A DNA stretch of 64,000 nt from Draconibacterium mangrovi (GTDB lineage Bacteria > Bacteroidota > Bacteroidia > Bacteroidales > Prolixibacteraceae), in contig NZ_JAAAGB010000009.1 of NCBI RefSeq assembly GCF_010586825.1, positions 1 to 64,000 on the forward strand, read 5' to 3'. Shown one piece after another: positions 57,875 to 64,000 of the stretch; the stretch's first letter is position 1, and every line of letters begins with the position of its first letter. Below the pieces are notes generated by a model, which saw only the letters and a list, made by a program, of their open reading frames with translations, was not told where the DNA came from and ran no database searches. Position numbers and translations under genes: made by a program.

Positions 57875-57904
57875 TTTGTTCCTACGTTTAATTATATATT
57901 TTTG
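57875..57904 (+). promoter_or_regulatory. Promoter of the AAA/RloB pair
   Basis: TTTG (57875-57878), 18 bases, TATTTTTG (57897-57904), same layout as the secretin promoter. It lies 32 bases before the ATPase ATG, suggesting independent control from CBASS. Confidence 0.6.
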
Positions 57905-57935
57905 CAAAAAAAAAGTAAATTATAGAAATAGAAGC

Positions 57936-59213
57936 ATGATACAATCCCTTTCTATAGAAAACTTTCTCTCATTTAAAGATGAGGTAACTATAAGTTTTGA
58001 AGCAACCAGAGATACTCATCTGGAGGATTTTCATTTAGTTGAAGTTGCTAAAGGTATCCGGCTACAAAAATTAGGAATAGTATATGGTTATAACGCTTCT
58101 GGGAAATCAAACTTAATTAAAGCATTCGAATTTTTGAACAGTTTTTGGTTGAGTATTGCCGACAGCAAAGACGAAGCTACAGGAATAATTCCGTTCATGT
58201 TAGACAATGAAAGTAGAAATAATCCCTCGTCTTTTAAACTTACATTTTTTCAAAACGGCATCAAGCACCGTTATTCATTGAAAATCACCGATGATATTGT
58301 AGTAAGCGAGAAGTTAGAATACTACCCTGGTGTCCAACCTGCTATGATTTTTGACCGAAAATTTGAAAAGGGAATTTCAAAAATAGTTTATGGTCCGAAA
58401 ATCAAAATAAGTTCTATTGAGGAAAAGGAGATTGCCATAAAATGTATTCCTAATATTTCAGTTTTTGCTTCATATATTCAGGTAAATACAGTGATTAATG
58501 AGATTGAACTTGTTGTTGATTGGATACGGACAAGAATTATGCAAACGATTGAGCCCTTAACTGTTTTGCAGAAATTTTCGGAAACCCTTGTAGGCGAAGA
58601 CAAAAGCTTTAAAACGTATGTTCTTGATTATTTACGAGAAGCTGATTTTAACATATCCAATATTAAAAGCGAAAAAATAGAGGAAGAAATTCCCGAAGAA
58701 TTTATTGCAAGAGCAAAAATGATTGGAATACCGGAAAATGAACTGGCAAGGCTTGAAAAAGAAAAAGTAATCAGGATAACTGATACAGAATTTGAACATT
58801 CTGTTATTAATAAAGGTGAAGAACAACGGCATTTCTTACCCATTGACTGGCAATCTGACGGGACAAGACGTGTTTTTGGTTTATCCGGGGCAATTTATAA
58901 AGCAGTTGAACGGAATGCCTTTCTACCGATTGATGAAATTGAATCAAAACTTCATCCAAGGTTAGTAGAATATATTTTGGAAAAATTTCTAAAAGAATCT
59001 GAAAATGCACAGTTGTTAATTTCTACGCACTATGATAACCTATTTGATGAAGATGACCTACTACGGAAAGACAATTTTTGGTTTACGGAAAAAGGAGAAG
59101 ACGGAGCAACAAAACTTTATCCATTAAGTGGGTTCACAGGTTTAGGTAGGATTTCTTCACTTCAAAAAGCTTATAAATTTGGGAAATTTGGTGCTGTTCC
59201 AAATATTGATTAG
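57936..59213 (+). CDS. AAA_15/AAA_21 ATPase of an AbiL/RloA-like defence pair
   Basis: With the ATG at 57936 the protein has 425 aa and starts MIQSLSIENFLSFKDEVTIS, a usual start for this SMC-like ATPase family. Walker A is GYNASGKS (51-58). The late part has LPIDEIESKLHPRLVEYIL (Walker B) and LLISTHYDN (switch His). Upstream ATGs lie in the previous gene or its promoter. It pairs with the RloB-like TOPRIM protein 5 bases downstream, as AbiLi with AbiLii. Such pairs sense phage and cause abortive infection. Confidence 0.82.
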   Translation: MIQSLSIENFLSFKDEVTISFEATRDTHLEDFHLVEVAKGIRLQKLGIVYGYNASGKSNLIKAFEFLNSFWLSIADSKDEATGIIPFMLDNESRNNPSSFKLTFFQNGIKHRYSLKITDDIVVSEKLEYYPGVQPAMIFDRKFEKGISKIVYGPKIKISSIEEKEIAIKCIPNISVFASYIQVNTVINEIELVVDWIRTRIMQTIEPLTVLQKFSETLVGEDKSFKTYVLDYLREADFNISNIKSEKIEEEIPEEFIARAKMIGIPENELARLEKEKVIRITDTEFEHSVINKGEEQRHFLPIDWQSDGTRRVFGLSGAIYKAVERNAFLPIDEIESKLHPRLVEYILEKFLKESENAQLLISTHYDNLFDEDDLLRKDNFWFTEKGEDGATKLYPLSGFTGLGRISSLQKAYKFGKFGAVPNID

Positions 59214-59218
59214 CCTGT

Positions 59219-59770
59219 ATGAAGCTTCGAGAATCAATATACGTAATAGGTGAAGGGTTAACCGAAAAGTACTATTTTCAACATCTTAAAAAATTAAAAT
59301 TTTATTCTTGTGTGGTCCGTCCAAGGTTCTTTTCAAGCAAGAATAGCATTTATTACCTTGAAAAAAGAACAAAAGAATTATTATCTGCTGATGTAAAAGT
59401 AATTTGTGCTTTTGATGCGGATGTCTCCCAAAGGAACAAAGAAGAACAATTGAAACTGCAAAGATTTATTGCCAAGTATAAAAATAATGACAAGGTAATT
59501 CTTTGTGATAGTCTGCCATCTATCGAATTTTGGTTTTTATTGCATTTCAAAAAAACGAATAAACATTTTGAAAACTACAATGCAATAAGAGATGAATTGA
59601 AGAAATATATTACAGACTACGACAAAACAGAGAAATATTTAATGCAGGATAAATGGGTAAAAATTCTTATACTTAAACAAGAAAAAGCTATTGACAATAT
59701 TAAGAGATTAAAACAAAATAATATTTCATATACAAATATTTATAAAGCGATTGAAATTCTTGAGAAATAG
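59219..59770 (+). CDS. rloB: RloB-like TOPRIM protein (AbiLii-type)
   Basis: This 183-aa protein has the TOPRIM glutamate in IGEGLTEKYYF, the aspartates in CAFDADVSQR and the family motif LPSIEFWFLLHFKKT. RloB/AbiLii proteins are the likely nuclease partners of the AAA ATPase next to them. The gene is full length for the family. It is the last gene of this unit. Confidence 0.85.
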   Translation: MKLRESIYVIGEGLTEKYYFQHLKKLKFYSCVVRPRFFSSKNSIYYLEKRTKELLSADVKVICAFDADVSQRNKEEQLKLQRFIAKYKNNDKVILCDSLPSIEFWFLLHFKKTNKHFENYNAIRDELKKYITDYDKTEKYLMQDKWVKILILKQEKAIDNIKRLKQNNISYTNIYKAIEILEK

Positions 59771-59817
59771 AATACTTCTGTCGTAAATAAATTTGTAACC
59801 TCATTAGGCTATCAAAT

Positions 59818-60080
59818 ATGCCCAAATTTACCAACGAAGTAATCGAAAAGAAAGTTACTTTCGAACATTTAATAACCACAAATTCCGCTATCGGAAAGAC
59901 CCCGAGTTTGAAATAACCGATAATTTCACCACTTCGATAAGCGCCGTTAAAAACCGAAGAAGCATCATTAAACTGGATGAGAATTTCCACCTATCTGTCC
60001 ACGACAATCGAGATTTGGTTGAACAAGAATTTGATGAAAAAGAAAAATTCTATAAAGTTTATTATCAGCAAGAAAAATAA
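59818..60080 (+). pseudogene. Remnant of a 37-kDa nucleoid-associated protein (NdpA-like)
   Basis: Frame one reads MPKFTNEVIEKKVTFEH; after a frame change near 59870 another frame gives KFRYRKDPEFEITDNFTTSI, then KLDENFHLSVHDNRDLVEQE to a stop at 60080. Both together resemble the C-terminus of NdpA-like nucleoid proteins of Bacteroidota. The large N-terminal part is missing. The following ~220 bases to radC hold no gene I can support. Confidence 0.5.
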
Positions 60081-60308
60081 TAGGAGCAAAAAATCTGGGA
60101 TAAAGATTGATCCCTTAATTTTAATCGCAAAAATACAGGAGTACCATGGACAAACAACAAGGTTAAATCCGCTGGATTTGATTCAGAATCTTCCTTTTAG
60201 TTCCTAAAACAAAAAGCGTATTCCAAATCAAAACCTTGCCTGAAGTCCCTGCTATCCTGTGAATGGTAAGCAATAAAATTATTGTTTAACAATTTAAAGC
60301 TTACTGTT

Positions 60309-60761
60309 ATGAAAATCGATTATTTCAAAGTTTCCGAGATTAAAGTGTCTTATACTGACAAAGTAAAAGCATCAGAAAGACCTCAAATTGGCGCATCAAA
60401 AGATGCTGCTCATATTTTCAAACACATTTTTAAAGATTGTATTCAGCACCATGAAGAGTTTTATGTAATGCTGTTAAATCGTGGCAACAAAGTTCTTGGT
60501 GTATCCTGTATTTCAAAAGGTGGAATTTCCGGGACCGTTGTCGATGTAAAAATAATTCTGCAACTGGCTTTAAAAGCAAACGCATCTTCTTTGATTGTTT
60601 CTCATAATCACCCGAGTGGTAACCTTACCGCAAGTGCGGCTGATGTAAAAATTACCGAAAAACTAAAGAATGCCTGTCAGCTTATCGATTTAAGTCTTCT
60701 GGACCATCTGATTGTTACAGATGAAAGCTATCTGAGTTTTGCTGATGATGGATTGTTATAA
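60309..60761 (+). CDS. radC: RadC/JAB-domain protein
   Basis: From the ATG at 60309 this is a 150-aa JAB metalloprotease-fold domain. It has the metal-binding SHNHPSGNLTASAADVKITE motif and the conserved start of the fold, FYVMLLNRGNKVLGVSCISK. It lacks the N-terminal HhH part of full RadC. Such short RadC proteins are very common in Bacteroidota mobile elements. Real function is unknown; the old DNA-repair label is not proven. Confidence 0.88.
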   Translation: MKIDYFKVSEIKVSYTDKVKASERPQIGASKDAAHIFKHIFKDCIQHHEEFYVMLLNRGNKVLGVSCISKGGISGTVVDVKIILQLALKANASSLIVSHNHPSGNLTASAADVKITEKLKNACQLIDLSLLDHLIVTDESYLSFADDGLL

Positions 60762-60777
60762 ATCCACTTCATAGAAA

Positions 60778-60814
60778 ACAAGGGCTACTCGTATTGAGTA
60801 GCCCTTGTTTTTTG
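60778..60814 (+). terminator. Intrinsic terminator after radC
   Basis: Perfect 13-bp stem ACAAGGGCTACTC/GAGTAGCCCTTGT, loop GTATT, then TTTTTG. Confidence 0.9.
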
Positions 60815-60952
60815 TGCTTTAAGTTTCCCGACAACCTTTGTTTCCCAGCTCATTGTTCTTTACAATACAGTCAGGATTCTACCCTGTGATTTTCAAAAAC
60901 AATTCTTGTATCAAATGATTAATGAACGGGGATAGTACACGAATCATAAAAA

Positions 60953-62056
60953 ATGAAAATTTGGATTAAAAATATTTTCTATCTTTTAAGGGCCATATAC
61001 ATATACTTTAATACACTTATAATGAAAGACGTATTCCGTTTTAATGAATTCTTTATTCATCAAAGATTAATTCTTCAGCTCCTGGACTCCTATCATAAAA
61101 CGATTCTATCGACATTGCTTCAAAATACTAAATATTATGATGATCACCTGAAACAAACCTTTATTAACGATTCATTTACTGAAGTTATAACGAAATATTT
61201 TGCAGCAAAGAAAATTAAATCTCTGGAAGAATTATTGATAACCAACTCTAAACTAAAAAAGGGGCAAGTAATCTGGTTTTATAATAATTTTTATTTCAAA
61301 GGGATTGTAAAGGCAAGTAAAGATTTTGAAAAAGGGAAATTACCAGCTTACGCGGAATTTCACATCCATCTCAAAAGATATAATAAAACCATAAAGGGGA
61401 AATACAACTATGAACACGTGCATTGGTGTAGTGCAACAGACAGGTTATCTGGACATAAAAGTAAATTCGTAGTGGCATATATTGATGGAATACAAAAAAA
61501 TGAAATTGTATTAAGGCCAATGTTTATTAGTGATCGATTCTTGAAAGATGAAATTTTATATGAATATGATTCACCTTCATTAAAACTTGATATTAGTGAA
61601 ATTGACGAATTTAATCAAGTAGAATGTGTTCCTCATGATTACGAAGAACTTGATATTCAAAAGAACAAGGATATTTCAGAAGAAAGAATTAAACACTCAA
61701 TTGCAGAAATATTATATGAAAATAATATTCCTAAAGACTGGGGAGGAGAATCTTCGGATTTATTTACCAATCATATTCATATCGATGGAAAAAGATACAA
61801 TGCTGCGTTCTTGCTAAAAGGACCATCAAAATTCCATCAACTGACAGTTAAAGATTTAGGTGTTAATGGAAATCAAATTGTTCGACTGTTTGATGAACCA
61901 GCGGAAATATTAGTTCTACAACACTGCCACTATATTAAAGCGGAGATTTATAAGACCATGGATGCGTTTGCATCAAGATTTGATAATATTAGGAGGTATT
62001 GCATTATTGATGGAATTGATACGCAAAGATTATTGATGGCTTATGAGAAAATATAG
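60953..62056 (+). CDS. Uncharacterised protein with a conserved C-terminal module
   Basis: This 367-aa protein has no known family that I can name. The C-terminal ~130 residues look conserved, with DWGGESSDLFTNHIHIDGKR, AAFLLKGPSKFHQLTVKDLG, NGNQIVRLFDEPAEILVLQH and a closing RRYCIIDGIDTQRLLMAY. I recall similar segments in proteins of mobile and defence regions. The E-x-x-D then KG pattern could fit a nuclease-like fold, but this is speculative. The start may be ATG 61022 (MKDVFRFNEF), as the first 23 residues are hydrophobic and atypical. It ends against a hairpin. Confidence 0.55.
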   Translation: MKIWIKNIFYLLRAIYIYFNTLIMKDVFRFNEFFIHQRLILQLLDSYHKTILSTLLQNTKYYDDHLKQTFINDSFTEVITKYFAAKKIKSLEELLITNSKLKKGQVIWFYNNFYFKGIVKASKDFEKGKLPAYAEFHIHLKRYNKTIKGKYNYEHVHWCSATDRLSGHKSKFVVAYIDGIQKNEIVLRPMFISDRFLKDEILYEYDSPSLKLDISEIDEFNQVECVPHDYEELDIQKNKDISEERIKHSIAEILYENNIPKDWGGESSDLFTNHIHIDGKRYNAAFLLKGPSKFHQLTVKDLGVNGNQIVRLFDEPAEILVLQHCHYIKAEIYKTMDAFASRFDNIRRYCIIDGIDTQRLLMAYEKI

Positions 62057-62080
62057 GAAGGCAACCAAAGTTACCTTCCT
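62055..62080. terminator. Hairpin between convergent genes
   Basis: AGGAAGGCAAC/GTTACCTTCCT stem with short loop lies between the stop at 62056 (+) and the traN stop at 62104 (-). T runs are weak on both sides. Confidence 0.55.
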
Positions 62081-62103
62081 AATTTACAAACCCTATAAAT
62101 ACA

Positions 62104-62985
62104 TCAAAACCGATTGACTGGCTTCGCTGTTATCAAATCCTTGCTCTTTACTATAAAACGCTGGTGCCTCCCCCCATTTTTCTCAAATAGCTCAACTACC
62201 AATTCCTTTTTGTCTGGTATTGTAAATGATTTGAAAACAAAAACGGTTGCTTCGACAGAATTACCATCAATAGTAGTCAGGTGATTTAAAGCACGAACCG
62301 GTCTTATAACCGTCTCCTGAATGGCTGTTCTTTTGGCAACTTTCTTGTCCACTATCTTGAACGTGAGAAAATCAATTTTAAATGGGATATCGGAACAATT
62401 TTCCAACTCGGTGCGAAAGTAGATCAAACCGTTCTGGCTGTACAGGCCGGTTAATGCAAACTCAATTCCAAACTGTTTGCTATTGATATTTTTGATTTGT
62501 TTCTTCCTTGTCCCGTAAATTTTCTCCATAGACAATTGGATATTTTGAGGTGTTTTATTTCCAAGCTCAACAAGTTGTATCTCCAGAGAGTTTTCCGGCT
62601 GGTTTCCCAACTTGTATTCATGCAAGAAATCTTTCATTTCGATATTCAGCTTTGCGGGATTTTCAGCGTAATTGACAATAAACGAGTAGAAACTGCCCTC
62701 GTCGGTTATCACTGAAAAGTTGGTTTCTTCTTTAAAATCCTTAACCGAAGCTTTTACCCGGACCACATTTTCTGCACCATCGGCTTTCCCCGCTATGATA
62801 TTTGAAGAACCAAGATCGATATAGGTTATAGCTGCCGGGAATAGAATATGTACAGTTTTATTGTAGGTTACTTCAATGTTGTAGGATGAAATTACCCTGT
62901 CTTTGGAAATAACTTTGGTGTACTGATTTTGAGCAAAAAGTGAAAAGCTGCTCATTAGTAATATTGTTATTAATAATTGTTTCAT
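62104..62985 (-). CDS. traN: Conjugative transposon protein TraN
   Basis: This 293-aa protein has a signal peptide (MKQLLITILLMSSFSLFAQ). The body resembles TraN of CTnDOT-type elements: VTYNKTVHILFPAAITYIDL and SSNIIAGKADGAENVVRVKA in the N-domain, VFKSFTIPDKKELVVELFEK near the end. TraN is a VirB9-like part of the mating channel that binds the outer-membrane ring. It is 31 bases downstream of traM. It appears intact. Confidence 0.88.
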   Translation of the reverse strand: MKQLLITILLMSSFSLFAQNQYTKVISKDRVISSYNIEVTYNKTVHILFPAAITYIDLGSSNIIAGKADGAENVVRVKASVKDFKEETNFSVITDEGSFYSFIVNYAENPAKLNIEMKDFLHEYKLGNQPENSLEIQLVELGNKTPQNIQLSMEKIYGTRKKQIKNINSKQFGIEFALTGLYSQNGLIYFRTELENCSDIPFKIDFLTFKIVDKKVAKRTAIQETVIRPVRALNHLTTIDGNSVEATVFVFKSFTIPDKKELVVELFEKNGGRHQRFIVKSKDLITAKPVNRF

Positions 62986-63016
62986 GATGATCGTTTTATA
63001 ATGAATAAATTGAATT

Positions 63017-64000
63017 TTATTTGGCGGGCATCAGCAATATCCGGTGCCCTGCTTTTAGGGTAACTTTTGTGGTTCGAAGTTTTTTGGATACATACTGCGA
63101 TGTCCCTTGTATAAAACTTCTTCCCACATCGGCTGCCAGTTGTTCGCTTGCAGTTGTCCCTTGGTTTATACTTATGCTTGTCCCTGCATCGCGCCCCATA
63201 GTAGCAGTAATTTCCTTTAAAGCACTGACCTCAACCGAACCGGGAATAAACAAACCAGGCTGTCCGTCGGTGTCGTAAGCTGTGAGTTGCACCAGGATGA
63301 TATTTCCGTTTTGTTCCAGCGAATTGATAAAAATATGTAAGCGTTCCCCCTGTATCCGGGCAATACCCGTGATCAAAGCATTCTTTTGAAAATGTAGTCC
63401 TTCGGTTTCAATGGCTTCCAGTAATCTTAGCTGCACATTTTGTCCGTTAACCAATTTTTGAGTGCTGTTTACACAGGCATTAATTGTATTACGTTCTGTG
63501 GTTTCCTGTTTGTTCTCTGCCGATATGAATGAATAGTTTCGGGGCTGTGAGACCTGCTTTAGAAATGCCGAGTCAGAAACGGATTGTTGCAATGCTGTCG
63601 TTGTGCTTTTTGTTGAGACCAGAACCGATTCTGCAACATTTTCATCTGTTTGCAGTTTGGCAGGGTGATCAGTTGTCGGCACGGTAGTGCCTGGTTGTAC
63701 TGGCGCATTATTTGGCATATATTTGGCTGCCATCTGGTATGATTTCTCCATTAACAGAAGTTGTTCATCTATGCTGTTGTCTTCCTGCTTTTCTGCCAGT
63801 TGTTGCTTCAAAGCTTCAAGCTCTGCCTTTAGTTTTTCATTTTCAGGATTCGCCTTTGGTTTTTCGTAAAAGCTGCCCAGAGTATTGTTTATATTGTTGT
63901 AAGCAGAAGCAGAATGCTGAATTGCCCGTTTTGGGTGTTCGCTCCCGGAATATTTCTCTGACAGGCTTGTTTCAGCTTTGGCGGAGGAAAGCAAATCGAA
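63017..64000 (-). CDS. traM: Conjugative transposon protein TraM, N-terminus beyond window
   Basis: About 328 codons of the C-terminal part are visible. The end resembles the VirB10-like TraM of CTnDOT-type elements: LNGQ-like VNGQNVQLRLLEAIETEGLH, IARIQGERLHIFINSLEQNG and DGQPGLFIPGSVEV, then a tail KVTLKAGHRILLMPAK. A glutamine/lysine-rich coiled coil leads it. The frame stays open to the window edge, and family members have about 400-450 aa with a membrane helix near the start, which is not seen here. TraM spans the envelope as part of the mating channel. Confidence 0.88.
   Translation of the reverse strand, partial: FDLLSSAKAETSLSEKYSGSEHPKRAIQHSASAYNNINNTLGSFYEKPKANPENEKLKAELEALKQQLAEKQEDNSIDEQLLLMEKSYQMAAKYMPNNAPVQPGTTVPTTDHPAKLQTDENVAESVLVSTKSTTTALQQSVSDSAFLKQVSQPRNYSFISAENKQETTERNTINACVNSTQKLVNGQNVQLRLLEAIETEGLHFQKNALITGIARIQGERLHIFINSLEQNGNIILVQLTAYDTDGQPGLFIPGSVEVSALKEITATMGRDAGTSISINQGTTASEQLAADVGRSFIQGTSQYVSKKLRTTKVTLKAGHRILLMPAK

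Noticed and set aside
57783-57935. N-terminal extension of the AAA ATPase
   Set aside because: It overlaps the SLATT gene end and the predicted promoter; the family starts at MIQSLSIENF.

Overview
The window looks like a Bacteroidota chromosome, most likely a marine or anaerobic Bacteroidales/Marinilabiliales-type organism. It is AT-rich and its promoters match the Bacteroidota form (TTTG, 18-20 bp, TAnnTTTG). It also carries CTnDOT-like conjugative transposon genes (rteC, an Xis-like HTH gene, DUF1896, DUF4099/DUF3945, traM, traN), BACON domains and DUF6443-type RHS proteins. The genus cannot be named from sequence alone.

Left edge, 1-1.7 kb: an IS3-type transposase end sits against a 5'-truncated rteC, followed by an Xis-like helix-turn-helix gene. 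From 1.7 to 43.2 kb lies an RHS island with three minus-strand operons: 10.6->1.8 kb, 19.1->11.7 kb and 42.4->33.1 kb. Each has the same order: gene A (SpvB-like/YD protein, about 1100-1200 aa, signal peptide), gene B (DUF6443 + RHS core + hypervariable tip, about 1060-1275 aa), then a small putative immunity gene. Operons 1 and 3 also carry an orphan RHS tip with its own putative immunity gene. Each operon starts from a similar promoter 0.5-0.8 kb upstream of gene A. Each long leader contains an identical 38-bp element, and each operon ends against a broken XRE-regulator gene on the opposite strand.

Between RHS operons 2 and 3 (19.9-32.6 kb) is a nearly complete type II secretion/type IV pilus-like apparatus. 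The plus-strand part encodes a secretin, GspL/PilM-N-like and GspM/PilO-like proteins, a large repeat lipoprotein, a GspC/PilP-like protein, a YwqK-like protein, a GspK-like beta-helical pseudopilin, two more pseudopilins and GspF. The convergent minus-strand part encodes the major pseudopilin, a prepilin peptidase and GspE. Its promoter is divergent from that of RHS operon 2. The RHS proteins have export signals but no recognisable T9SS C-terminal domain, so this apparatus is a candidate dedicated exporter. That link is inferred from position only.

From 43.2 kb to the right edge are conjugative-transposon genes (truncated methylase/helicase, DUF1896, DUF4099/DUF3945, then traN and traM) with a defence island as cargo. 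The island holds an XRE regulator and a type I restriction-modification operon (hsdR, DUF4062-ATPase, hsdM, and hsdS fused to a Panacea-like domain). Next come a short type II CBASS (CD-NTase, E2-like protein, SLATT effector), an AbiL/RloAB-like ATPase-TOPRIM pair, a RadC/JAB gene and an unknown gene. CTn-type genes lie on both sides of the RHS/T2SS block, so that block may have been inserted into, or assembled between, conjugative elements.
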